A stretch of 35,000 bases of DNA, taken from the NCBI GenBank assembly GCA_902553695.1, contig CACDLR010000006.1:1-35000 (forward strand), written 5' to 3'. The position numbers and the translations under genes were made by a program. This document shows positions 15,810-24,311 of the stretch, one piece after another; positions within the stretch are counted from its first letter, which is position 1, and each line of letters begins with the position of its first letter. Source of the stretch: an uncultured Pelagibacteraceae bacterium (GTDB lineage Bacteria > Pseudomonadota > Alphaproteobacteria > Pelagibacterales > Pelagibacteraceae). The notes beneath the pieces were generated by a model. That model ran no database searches, had not been told where the DNA came from, and was given only the letters and a program-made list of their open reading frames with translations.

Positions 15810-17459
15810 ATGATTTCAAAAAGTAAAGTATTAGCATTAAAATATAGACCTCAAACTTTTGATGAATTGGTAGGTCAGAAAGTTATTGCAGAAAGTATTT
15901 TTAACTCGATCAAAAATAATAAAATTCCTAATGCATATATGTTTTTAGGAATTCGAGGTTCGGGCAAAACAAGTACTGCAAGGATAGTGGCAAAAGCATT
16001 AAATTGTGAAAATGGAGTACAAAATTTATGTAAAAAAAACTTCTGTGAGAGTTGTAAGTCTATTATTGAAGGAAATAACATTGATATATTAGAAATAGAT
16101 GCTGCCAGTAAAACTAGCGTAGATGATGTTAGAGAATTGATTGAATTTTCAAGATATAAACCTACGTCTGCAAAATATAAGATTTTTATTTGTGATGAAG
16201 TTCATATGTTTTCTAAATCAGCATTTGCTGCTTTATTAAAAACATTAGAAGAACCACCTGATTATCTTAAATTTATATTTGCAAGTACTGATGTTAAAAA
16301 AATACCAGTAACTATAATTTCAAGATGCCAAAGATATGATCTTTCCAGAGTTAAGTCTGAGGAATTATTTAATTATTTAGTAAATATTAAAAATTTAGAA
16401 AATGGAAACATTAGTGATGACGCAATTAAATTGATAGCAAAATTATCAGAAGGATCAGTAAGGGACTCTTTATCATTGCTTGACAGAGCAATGTTAGTTG
16501 AAAATAATGGAAAAGAAATTGATCTTAAAATTGCTCAGAAAATATTTGGCTATTTTGAAAAAAGTATCATTTTAGATTTATTAGAATTTATTTTAGAAGG
16601 TAATGAAGAAAAAGTATTAAAGTTATACAGAAGTATTTATAATTCTGGCGTAGAGCCAAAAACTTTTTTAAATGAGTTTATGGAAACTCTTTATTATATT
16701 AAAAATATTGAATTTATAAATCTTGATGGGGATAATTTTGATTTAAATGATAAAGAATTCGAAAAAATTAAATCAATATCAAAAAAAATAGAAAAAAAAG
16801 ATTTACTATTACTATGGCAATTTACTCTAAATAACCTTGAAAAAATTGACATAATAAATAATCAACATCAATTCATTGAAATGTTTTTAATAAGGTCATT
16901 ATATTTAAAAAAAATTTTGATTAATAAATCGAAAAATGATCTTGAAAAAGAGCAAGAAAATTTTAAATCAGAAAAAAATATTTTTGAATCAAAAATTCAA
17001 GTGCAAAATGAGACTGTAGATCAATTAAAAAATATTGAACAAAAAGAAAAAACAATTTCTACCCCTGAAGTAGAAAACAAAAGTGTAGATTTTCAAATTA
17101 AAAGTTTTAAAAACCTAATAGATGTATGTGAGAAAAAAAAAGAGCTTAAGATAAAATATGAGCTTGAAAATAATTTAAGATTAGTTAGTTTTAAAGATCA
17201 AAAAATTGAAATTTCATTTAGTTCAGATCTTGAAAAAATATTTGTAAAAGAGTTAGCAGCAAAGTTATTGGAGTGGACTAATAAAAGATGGATTATTGCT
17301 TTTTCAAAAGAAAATGGAATGCCTACTATAAAAGAGCAAAAAAAAAAAATTTATGATAATTTAATTAATCAACAGTCTTCATCCAGTTTTTCAAAAGAAG
17401 TGAAAACAATATTTCCAGATGCACAACTTTTTAACGTAAAAGAGGAAAACGATAAATGA
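15810..17459 (+). CDS. dnaX: DNA polymerase III subunits gamma and tau
   Basis: DnaX is the clamp-loader ATPase that also links the polymerases at the replication fork. The 549-residue protein has Walker A GIRGSGKTS (about 47-55), a four-cysteine zinc module (67-85), the Walker B-type DEVH, and the sensor SRC motif. Domain III extends to about 360, followed by a charged glutamate/lysine-rich linker and a C-terminal tau-like part. No Shine-Dalgarno sequence is seen; the ATG lies a few bases past the SRP RNA. A run of twelve As (17338-17349) occurs near codon 510 and may allow slippage. It overlaps ybaB by 4 bases. Confidence 0.94.
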   Translation: MISKSKVLALKYRPQTFDELVGQKVIAESIFNSIKNNKIPNAYMFLGIRGSGKTSTARIVAKALNCENGVQNLCKKNFCESCKSIIEGNNIDILEIDAASKTSVDDVRELIEFSRYKPTSAKYKIFICDEVHMFSKSAFAALLKTLEEPPDYLKFIFASTDVKKIPVTIISRCQRYDLSRVKSEELFNYLVNIKNLENGNISDDAIKLIAKLSEGSVRDSLSLLDRAMLVENNGKEIDLKIAQKIFGYFEKSIILDLLEFILEGNEEKVLKLYRSIYNSGVEPKTFLNEFMETLYYIKNIEFINLDGDNFDLNDKEFEKIKSISKKIEKKDLLLLWQFTLNNLEKIDIINNQHQFIEMFLIRSLYLKKILINKSKNDLEKEQENFKSEKNIFESKIQVQNETVDQLKNIEQKEKTISTPEVENKSVDFQIKSFKNLIDVCEKKKELKIKYELENNLRLVSFKDQKIEISFSSDLEKIFVKELAAKLLEWTNKRWIIAFSKENGMPTIKEQKKKIYDNLINQQSSSSFSKEVKTIFPDAQLFNVKEENDK

Positions 17460-17773
17460 CAGATTTTTCAAAAATATTAGAGAAGGCAAAAGAATTAGAA
17501 AAAAAAATGAAAGAAAGCCAAGAAGCAATTAAAAAAATTGAAGTTATAGGAACCTCAGGTGGAAATTTAGTAGAGGTAAAGTTAAATGGTGAAGGAGAAA
17601 TGATATCGATAGAAATCTCAGGTCAACTTTTAAAAGAAGAAAAAAATATAATCGAAGACTTAATTAAAGCTGCTTACAATAATGCAAAATCATCCTTGAA
17701 ATCAAAAACAAATGAAGAAATTTCAAAATCAGCAGGAATTTTTGGAGCTTCAGGCTTTAAATGGCCCTTATAA
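17456..17773 (+). CDS. ybaB: Nucleoid-associated protein, YbaB/EbfC family
   Basis: This small DNA-binding protein of 105 residues forms tweezer-like dimers and coats DNA. It has the usual N-terminal coiled coil rich in lysine and glutamate, followed by the GGNLVEVKLNG-type strand motif and a C-terminal helical end. The ATG overlaps the dnaX stop (ATGA). The dnaX-ybaB-recR order is one of the most conserved in bacteria and supports the call. Confidence 0.93.
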   Translation: MTDFSKILEKAKELEKKMKESQEAIKKIEVIGTSGGNLVEVKLNGEGEMISIEISGQLLKEEKNIIEDLIKAAYNNAKSSLKSKTNEEISKSAGIFGASGFKWPL

Positions 17774-17778
17774 TTTGA

Positions 17779-18384
17779 ATGCAAAATCTAGATGAAATAG
17801 AAGAATTAATTAAGTTAATATCTAAACTTCCTGGTTTAGGACCGAGGTCTGCAAGGAGAATTGTTCTCAAATTGATAAATAACAGAGAAGAGCTAATTAA
17901 ACCTATGGCTAAAAATTTAGCAAACGTTTACAAAAATATATCCAGATGTCAGAATTGTGGATCACTAAAGTCAAATAATAATGGATGTAATAATTGCCAA
18001 ACAAGTAATAATAAATTTAACAAAATTTGTGTTGTTGAAAATATTGCTGACCAATGGAGCATCGTATCCTCAAGTGTCTATCAAGGATATTTTCATATTC
18101 TTGGTGGAACTATCTCGTCTAATAATCAAAATAAAAAAGATTTATTAATAGATGCGCTTGTAAATAGAGTAAAAAAACAAAAAATTGAGGAAGTAATATT
18201 AGCTACAAGTGCAACAATCGAAGGTCAAACAACCTCATTTTACATCCAAGATAGTTTAAAGAATATAGATGTGAAAATATCTAAACTTGCACAAGGATTG
18301 CCTATTGGAGGAGAAATTGAGAATTTAGATGATGGTACTTTAATTTATGCTTTTAAAAATAGGAAAGATATAATTCAGGATTAA
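17779..18384 (+). CDS. recR: Recombination protein RecR
   Basis: RecR works with RecO and RecF to load RecA on gapped DNA. The 201-residue protein has the N-terminal helix-hairpin-helix (LPGLGPRSARRI), a zinc finger with CxxC pairs (CQNC and CNNC), and a Toprim domain starting at VVEN, with HILGG. It follows ybaB after 5 bases. Its stop shares the four bases TTAA with the glcB stop on the other strand. Confidence 0.95.
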   Translation: MQNLDEIEELIKLISKLPGLGPRSARRIVLKLINNREELIKPMAKNLANVYKNISRCQNCGSLKSNNNGCNNCQTSNNKFNKICVVENIADQWSIVSSSVYQGYFHILGGTISSNNQNKKDLLIDALVNRVKKQKIEEVILATSATIEGQTTSFYIQDSLKNIDVKISKLAQGLPIGGEIENLDDGTLIYAFKNRKDIIQD

Positions 18385-20531
18385 TTTTTTTTAATCAACC
18401 TATTGAGATGTAACAATGGTTCAGTATACCCTGAAGGTTGATCTTTTCCTTGGAATACTAACTCGCATGCGGTTTTAAATGCAATTGATTTATCAAATTC
18501 AGGATACATTCTCTGATATAATTTATCTTTTTTGTTTTGCTCATCAACCACTTTTGCCATTTTCTTCATAATTTCTAAAACTTGTTTCCTACTACAAATT
18601 CCATGATGTAACCAATTTGCAATATGTTGAGACGAAATTCTAAGAGTTGCACGATCTTCCATCAAGCCAATGTTATTTATATCAGGGACTTTTGAACAAC
18701 CTATTCCTTGATCAATCCATCTAACAACATATCCCAGTATTGTTTGAGCAGAGTTAGATATCTCTTTACTTATCTCATCATTAGACCAGTTAGGTTTTTT
18801 TATAATTGGAATAGTTAATAATTCGTCTAAGTTATTTTTATCTTTATTTTTTAATTTAGAATGCTGTTCAAATATATTTATTTGATGATAATGAAGAGCA
18901 TGAAGTGCTGCTGCTGTAGGAGAAGGAACCCACGCACAATTTGCACCCGCTTCTAAGTGAGAGATTTTTTGTTTTAACATATCAGCCATTTTATCTGGCA
19001 TTGCCCACATACCTTTACCAATTTGTGCAACACCAGAAAAACCACAATTTAATCCTACCTCTACGTTATTTGTTTCATAAGTATTGATCCAAGTAGATGT
19101 TTTCATGTCTCCTTTTTTAATCATAGGCCCTGCTTCCATTGAGGTATGCATTTCATCACCTGTACGATCTAAAAAACCAGTATTTATAAAGAAAATTCTG
19201 TCTTCAAGTGTTCTAATACATTCTTTTAAATTAACTGAGGTTCTTCTTTCTTCTTCCATGAGACCCACTTTTAATGTCAAAGGATTTAAATCTAATACTT
19301 CCTCTACTTTTGAAAACAATAAATCAGTAAAAGCTGTTTCATCAGGTCCGTGCTGCTTTGGTTTAACTATATAAATTGAGCCTGTTCTTGAATTATTTTT
19401 ATTTTTTAAGTCGTGCATTGCACATAAAGATGTAATAAATGCATCTAAAATTCCTTCTGGTATCTCCGATCCATCTTGTAACAAAACTGCAGAATTCGTC
19501 ATTAGGTGACCAACATTTCTATTAAGAAGAAGCGCTCTTCCATGCATACTCTCTTTTTTGCCCACTTTAGAAATATAATTTCTGTTTGGATTTAATTTTC
19601 TCCTCAATTTTTTTCCATCTTTTTCAAACTCAGCAACTAAATTTTTTTTCATTAGACCTAACCAATTTCTATAACCAATGATTTTATCTTCAGCATCAAC
19701 TGCGGCTACAGAGTCTTCATGATCACAAATTGTAGAAATTGCTGCTTCTACTATAATATCTGATATTCCTGCAGGATCTCCTTTTGCACTAAATGCACTT
19801 GGATTAATAATAATTTCAATATGAAGATTATTATTTTTCAAAATTATTGCAGAGATTTTTTCTTTATCTAATCGATAGCCTATATATTTATTTTCATCTT
19901 CAAGTTCTGCAATGCCTTTGTTTGTTTGTATTTCCAATTTATGATTTTTAATTAATATTTGATTTACTTTCTTCCAAGATGAATTTTTAAGTTTAAAATT
20001 TTGATCTAAAAAGTTTTTAGTATACTGAATTACTTGCAAACCTCTCTCTGGGTCATATCTCTCACTTATGGACTCCTCCGAAGATATAATATCTGTTCCG
20101 TACAAACTATCATATAAACTCATCCATCTTGCATTTGCAGCATTTAATGCATATCTCGCATTCATTATTGGAACTACTAATTGTGGTCCAGCAATACTAG
20201 AAATTTCTTGATCAATATTTTTTGTTTTAATTTTAAAATTCTGTCCTTCTTTTTTAAGATAACCTATTTTTTCTAAATAAGATTTATAATCTTTCAAATT
20301 AAATTCTTTTTCATAATTTTCTAAATGCCATCTATCTATGTCTAATTGTAATCTTTTTCTTGTTTTCAGTAATGCTCTATTTTTGGGAGCAAGTTCATGA
20401 CTTACGCTACTCAATCCTTTCCAAAATTTTTCCTTAGTAATCCCAGTTTCTGGTATAGCTTCATTATTAACAAAGTTATAAAGATCTTCCGAAATAGATA
20501 AGTTTTCTGTATTTTTATATTTTTTTGACAT
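18381..20531 (-). CDS. glcB: Malate synthase G
   Basis: GlcB condenses glyoxylate and acetyl-CoA to malate. It is the single-chain G form with 716 residues, close to the 720-730 typical of the family. The N-terminus (NNEAIPETG, LAPKNRALL) and the long TIM-barrel motifs IVKPKQHGPDE, GLMEEERRTSVNL and IGKGMWAMPD are visible, as is the CoA-side motif GANCAWVPSP. It is a single-gene unit. In studied SAR11 strains malate synthase is controlled by a glycine riboswitch, but the 98-bp leader here shows none of the conserved riboswitch sequences. Confidence 0.96.
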   Translation of the reverse strand: MSKKYKNTENLSISEDLYNFVNNEAIPETGITKEKFWKGLSSVSHELAPKNRALLKTRKRLQLDIDRWHLENYEKEFNLKDYKSYLEKIGYLKKEGQNFKIKTKNIDQEISSIAGPQLVVPIMNARYALNAANARWMSLYDSLYGTDIISSEESISERYDPERGLQVIQYTKNFLDQNFKLKNSSWKKVNQILIKNHKLEIQTNKGIAELEDENKYIGYRLDKEKISAIILKNNNLHIEIIINPSAFSAKGDPAGISDIIVEAAISTICDHEDSVAAVDAEDKIIGYRNWLGLMKKNLVAEFEKDGKKLRRKLNPNRNYISKVGKKESMHGRALLLNRNVGHLMTNSAVLLQDGSEIPEGILDAFITSLCAMHDLKNKNNSRTGSIYIVKPKQHGPDETAFTDLLFSKVEEVLDLNPLTLKVGLMEEERRTSVNLKECIRTLEDRIFFINTGFLDRTGDEMHTSMEAGPMIKKGDMKTSTWINTYETNNVEVGLNCGFSGVAQIGKGMWAMPDKMADMLKQKISHLEAGANCAWVPSPTAAALHALHYHQINIFEQHSKLKNKDKNNLDELLTIPIIKKPNWSNDEISKEISNSAQTILGYVVRWIDQGIGCSKVPDINNIGLMEDRATLRISSQHIANWLHHGICSRKQVLEIMKKMAKVVDEQNKKDKLYQRMYPEFDKSIAFKTACELVFQGKDQPSGYTEPLLHLNRLIKKN

Positions 20532-20560
20532 AGTAAATTTGGCGTGCTTGTTTTAAGAAA

Positions 20561-20620
20561 ATTTTATATAATAGTAAATTGATAAAATTAGGCCACTTTG
20601 TTGCCTTTATTATATAAAAT
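20561..20620. promoter_or_regulatory. Symmetric divergent promoter region, glcB and accA
   Basis: ATTTTATATAATA (20561-20573) and its exact reverse complement TATTATATAAAAT (20608-20620) face outward, 34 bp apart. Each copy can serve as the -10 region of the gene it faces: glcB on the minus strand and accA on the plus strand. Good -35 boxes were not seen. The accA leader would be only a few bases long. Confidence 0.45.
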
Positions 20621-20629
20621 ATTGAAATT

Positions 20630-21736
20630 ATGAAAAATTATTTAAGTTTTGAGACTGAATTAAAAGAATTGGAGGCTGATCTTGATGCCTTAAAAGATCC
20701 ATACAACAAAGAGGGAATCACCAAAGTTGATACTGATGAAATATTATCTTTTGAAAATAAAATAAATAACAAATTGGAAAAAATATATTCTAATTTAAAT
20801 CCTTGGCAAATCACACAGGTTGCAAGACACGAAGATAGACCCAAAGCAAATTACTTTGTTGAAAATTTATTTGACGAATTTATATCTTTGTCAGGTGATA
20901 GGTTTTATGGAGAGGATAAGTCAGTAATAGCTGGATTTGCAAAATTTAATAATAAATCTGTTTTGGTTATTGGACAAGAAAAAGGAGAAAATTTAGAAGA
21001 AAGACTTGATAGAAATTTTGGGATGATGCGGCCAGAGGGCTATAGAAAAAGTATTAGATTGATGCAACTGGCAAATAAATTTAAAATTCCAATTATTACC
21101 CTGATAGATACACCCGGTGCATATCCAGGAGTTGGGGCTGAAGAAAGAGGTCAAGCAGAGGCAATTGCTAGGTCAATAGAAACTTGCATGAAACTAACCG
21201 TTCCGAATATATCAATAATTATTGGAGAAGGTGGTTCAGGTGGTGCTATAGCGTTGGCATCATCAAGCAAAGTAATAATGTTAGAAAACTCAATTTATTC
21301 TGTAATATCGCCAGAGGGATGCGCAACTATCTTGTGGAGAGATCCAAAAAAAACTTTAGAGGCTGCAACTGCAATGAAACTAACTTCTAAGGAGCTATTT
21401 GATTTAAATATAGTTGACGAAATTATTGAAGAGCCCATAGGTGGAGCTCATAGAGATAGAGAGCAGACTCTTATAAATGTTCGTTCCTCAATTGAGAAAC
21501 ATCTACAAAGTTTTGAAAAATTTAATGAAGATGAAATATTAATGCAAAGAAAAAATAAGTTTTTAAAGATAGGAAGAGGTAGTGGTTTTACAGTAAGATC
21601 AAATCAGGATACTGGACTTACTCTTAATAAAAATAATTATGACTTTTATATTGAAAAGTTAATGAGAGATAAAAAACTTGTAATCGGAATTATTTTGTTT
21701 GCTAGTATAATTTCAGCTATTGTTTATTTATTATAA
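20630..21736 (+). CDS. accA: Acetyl-CoA carboxylase carboxyltransferase alpha subunit with C-terminal membrane tail
   Basis: AccA with AccD moves the carboxyl group from biotin to acetyl-CoA in the first step of fatty acid synthesis. The family core (residues 1-317) is complete, with the GAYPGVGAEERGQ loop near 160, GEGGSGGAIAL near 198 and the SPEGCATILW motif. The usual protein ends near 317-319. Here 51 more residues follow: a polar linker (about 318-346) and then a hydrophobic segment of 19 residues (350-368) that ends the protein. This looks like a C-terminal membrane anchor. The stop lies directly against the secA stop on the other strand. Confidence 0.93.
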   Translation: MKNYLSFETELKELEADLDALKDPYNKEGITKVDTDEILSFENKINNKLEKIYSNLNPWQITQVARHEDRPKANYFVENLFDEFISLSGDRFYGEDKSVIAGFAKFNNKSVLVIGQEKGENLEERLDRNFGMMRPEGYRKSIRLMQLANKFKIPIITLIDTPGAYPGVGAEERGQAEAIARSIETCMKLTVPNISIIIGEGGSGGAIALASSSKVIMLENSIYSVISPEGCATILWRDPKKTLEAATAMKLTSKELFDLNIVDEIIEEPIGGAHRDREQTLINVRSSIEKHLQSFEKFNEDEILMQRKNKFLKIGRGSGFTVRSNQDTGLTLNKNNYDFYIEKLMRDKKLVIGIILFASIISAIVYLL

Positions 21737-24250
21737 CGATCCACAACAATTCTTATATTTTTTATTTGTAGCTGGACAAACTTCATTTCTTGAGATTTTT
21801 TGTCCTTTATTTAAAATTAGCAAACACTTTGGATTAGTTGAAACTTTAGTTTTTCTCTCTTCGTTAGTATTATCTGAAACAATTTTAATATTTAACAATA
21901 ACCCCACAAATTGCGTTTTAAGTTTATTTAAAAGCTCTTCAAATAATGTAAAAGCCTCCTTTTTATATTCAATTAAGGGATCTCTCTGTCCATATGACCT
22001 TAATCCAATTACCTGCCTCAGTTGCTCGAGGTATTGAATATGCATTTTCCAATTTTGATCTATTAATTGAAGAAAAAGTCTTTTTTCAATCTCCTTTGAC
22101 TGATCTTGACCCAATATTTCAATTCTTTCATTTCTTTTACTATTAAATCTTTCAATTATTTTATCCCTAAATTCTTTATTATTAGATGACTTTAATATTT
22201 GTATTTCATCATTTTTAAACGTTCCACCAAGCGTTGATAATATCTTCTTTTCTATGTCTGTGTTTGTTTTCTGGAACTCTACTAAATCATCAATTGTTGA
22301 ATTTATAAAACTATCTCCAAATTCGTAAGAATTTAAGCTTTGCATAACCTTTTTTCTTTGCGAAAATATAACATGCCTTTGATCATTTAAAACATCATCA
22401 AATTTTAACAATGATTTACGTATATCAAAATTTCTTGACTCTACTTTTTGTTGCGCTCTTTCCAATGCTTTATTTATCCAAGGATGATCAATACTTTCTC
22501 CATCCTTAAGCCCTAACTTTTCCAATATATTATTCATTGATTCTGAACCAAAAATTCTCATTAAATCGTCTTCTAAACTTACAAAAAAAATTGAATTCCC
22601 CTCATCTCCTTGTCGACCAGATCTCCCTCTAGCTTGATTATCTACCCTTCTACTCTCCATTCTTTCAGTTCCTATAACAAATAATCCTCCTAATTTTTTT
22701 ATTTCATTTCTTATTTCTTGATCAGCATCCTTGCCTCCAAGTTTGATGTCAACTCCTCTACCAGATATACTAGTAGTAATTATTACTGATTTTTTTGCGC
22801 CTGCGTTTGCAATAATTTCTGCTTCTTTATTATGATTCTTTGCATTTAAAACTACGTGTTTAATTTCTTTTTTATTTAGTAAGTTTGAATAGTGTTCAGA
22901 TTTGTTTACACTACTTGTAAAAATTAATAACGGTTGTCCTGATATAAATTTTTCGTTTATCAATTTTACTATAGCTTCGTCTTTTTCTTTTTCAGTTCTA
23001 AAAATTTGGTCATTAAGATCTTTCCTTATCATTAATTTATTAGTAGGAACTGAAACAATTTTTAAGTTATAAATTTCATAAAATTCTTGTGCTTCGGTAA
23101 CAGCTGTTCCTGTGCAACCACAAAGTTTTTTGTACAACTTAAAATAATTTTGATAAGTGATTGATGCAAGAGTTTGGTTTTCAAATTGTATATCTAGATT
23201 TTCTTTTGCTTCTAAGCTTTGATGTAATCCATCACCAAATCTCCTTCCTGGCATTTGTCTACCAGATTGTTCATCTATAATTACAATTTCTTTATTTTTT
23301 ACAATATAATCTTTTCCATTCAAAAAAATATAATTAGCTCTTAAGGATTGATTAACCAAGTGAACTAATGAAATATTTTCAGGATCATAGAAATTATTAT
23401 TTTTTAAGATTCCAACCTCGGAAAAAATTTTTTCTACATTATCAATTCCTTTATTTGTTAAAAGAATATTTCTATTTTTTTCATCGATATCAAAATCATC
23501 ATTATTTAATTTTTTAATTAGTTTGTTCACTATTATATATTGTTCAGTTTTATCTTCTGCTTGACCTGATACAATCAAAGGAACTCTTGCTTCATCAATT
23601 AAGCATGAGTCAATTTCATCAACTATTGCATAGTTGTGCTCTCTTTGAACCATCTCCTTTTTGGAAAATTTCATATTATCTCTTAAATAATCAAAACCTA
23701 ACTCACTATTAGTTGCATAGGTAATATCATAAGAATAATTTTTTCTTCGCTCATCATCATTTTGTCCAGAATTAATATATCCACAAGAAACTCCTAATAG
23801 ATTAAAAATTTTTCCCATATTTTCCGAATCTCTTTTTGCTAAATAATCATTAACTGTTACTACATGCACTCCATTGCCACTCAAGGAATTTAAATATGCG
23901 GCAAGAGCTATTGTTAAAGTTTTTCCTTCACCTGTTTTCATTTCAGCTATTTTATTTTCATGAAGTACTATCCCACCTAGAAGCTGAACATCAAAGTGTC
24001 TTTCATTATTAATTCTTTTTGAAGCTTCCCTTACTAAGGAATATGCTTCTGGTAATAAATCATTTAAATTAGCTCCATTTTTCAATTTCTTTTTTAATTC
24101 TTCCGTTTTTTCTGGAAATTTATCGTTTTCAAAAACTGCAAATGTTCCCTCTAATTTATTAATTTTATTTACAATCTTTGCTAATTTATCCAGTTCTTTC
24201 TGGTTAGATGATTTAAATATTTTTGATATTAAATTTAGAGGATTTAGCAT
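21731..24250 (-). CDS. secA: Preprotein translocase ATPase SecA
   Basis: SecA pushes unfolded proteins through SecYEG. I place the start at the ATG at 24250-24248, giving 839 residues and the usual MLNPL...KIF N-terminus; an in-frame TTG at 24274 would add 8 residues. Walker A MKTGEGKT, DEIDSCLIDEAR and CTGTAVTEAQEF are visible. The second ATPase region reads TTSISGRGVDIKLGG where the family has ATNMAGRGTDI. At the C-terminus the zinc motif CPCGSGKKYKxCC is reduced to CPATNKKYKNCC, losing one cysteine. It converges with accA and diverges from argJ. Confidence 0.95.
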   Translation of the reverse strand: MLNPLNLISKIFKSSNQKELDKLAKIVNKINKLEGTFAVFENDKFPEKTEELKKKLKNGANLNDLLPEAYSLVREASKRINNERHFDVQLLGGIVLHENKIAEMKTGEGKTLTIALAAYLNSLSGNGVHVVTVNDYLAKRDSENMGKIFNLLGVSCGYINSGQNDDERRKNYSYDITYATNSELGFDYLRDNMKFSKKEMVQREHNYAIVDEIDSCLIDEARVPLIVSGQAEDKTEQYIIVNKLIKKLNNDDFDIDEKNRNILLTNKGIDNVEKIFSEVGILKNNNFYDPENISLVHLVNQSLRANYIFLNGKDYIVKNKEIVIIDEQSGRQMPGRRFGDGLHQSLEAKENLDIQFENQTLASITYQNYFKLYKKLCGCTGTAVTEAQEFYEIYNLKIVSVPTNKLMIRKDLNDQIFRTEKEKDEAIVKLINEKFISGQPLLIFTSSVNKSEHYSNLLNKKEIKHVVLNAKNHNKEAEIIANAGAKKSVIITTSISGRGVDIKLGGKDADQEIRNEIKKLGGLFVIGTERMESRRVDNQARGRSGRQGDEGNSIFFVSLEDDLMRIFGSESMNNILEKLGLKDGESIDHPWINKALERAQQKVESRNFDIRKSLLKFDDVLNDQRHVIFSQRKKVMQSLNSYEFGDSFINSTIDDLVEFQKTNTDIEKKILSTLGGTFKNDEIQILKSSNNKEFRDKIIERFNSKRNERIEILGQDQSKEIEKRLFLQLIDQNWKMHIQYLEQLRQVIGLRSYGQRDPLIEYKKEAFTLFEELLNKLKTQFVGLLLNIKIVSDNTNEERKTKVSTNPKCLLILNKGQKISRNEVCPATNKKYKNCCGSL

Positions 24251-24280
24251 ATGATTAATTAGTTTTTTAAACAAATGTTA

Positions 24281-24286
24281 TATAAT
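24281..24286 (+). promoter_or_regulatory. Candidate -10 box for argJ
   Basis: A perfect TATAAT lies 26 bases before the argJ ATG in the short gap behind secA. No convincing -35 box was found. The minus-strand reading of the same bases could also contribute to the secA promoter. Confidence 0.35.
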
Positions 24287-24311
24287 CATATTATTTATTT
24301 TTTAAACATTT

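Noticed and set aside
20532..20629. Glycine riboswitch upstream of glcB
   Set aside because: It was sought because of its known role in SAR11, but the conserved purine-rich blocks are missing and the gap is too short.
24251..24274. TTG start for SecA
   Set aside because: It adds 8 residues not typical of SecA; the ATG at 24250 gives the standard N-terminus. TTG remains possible.
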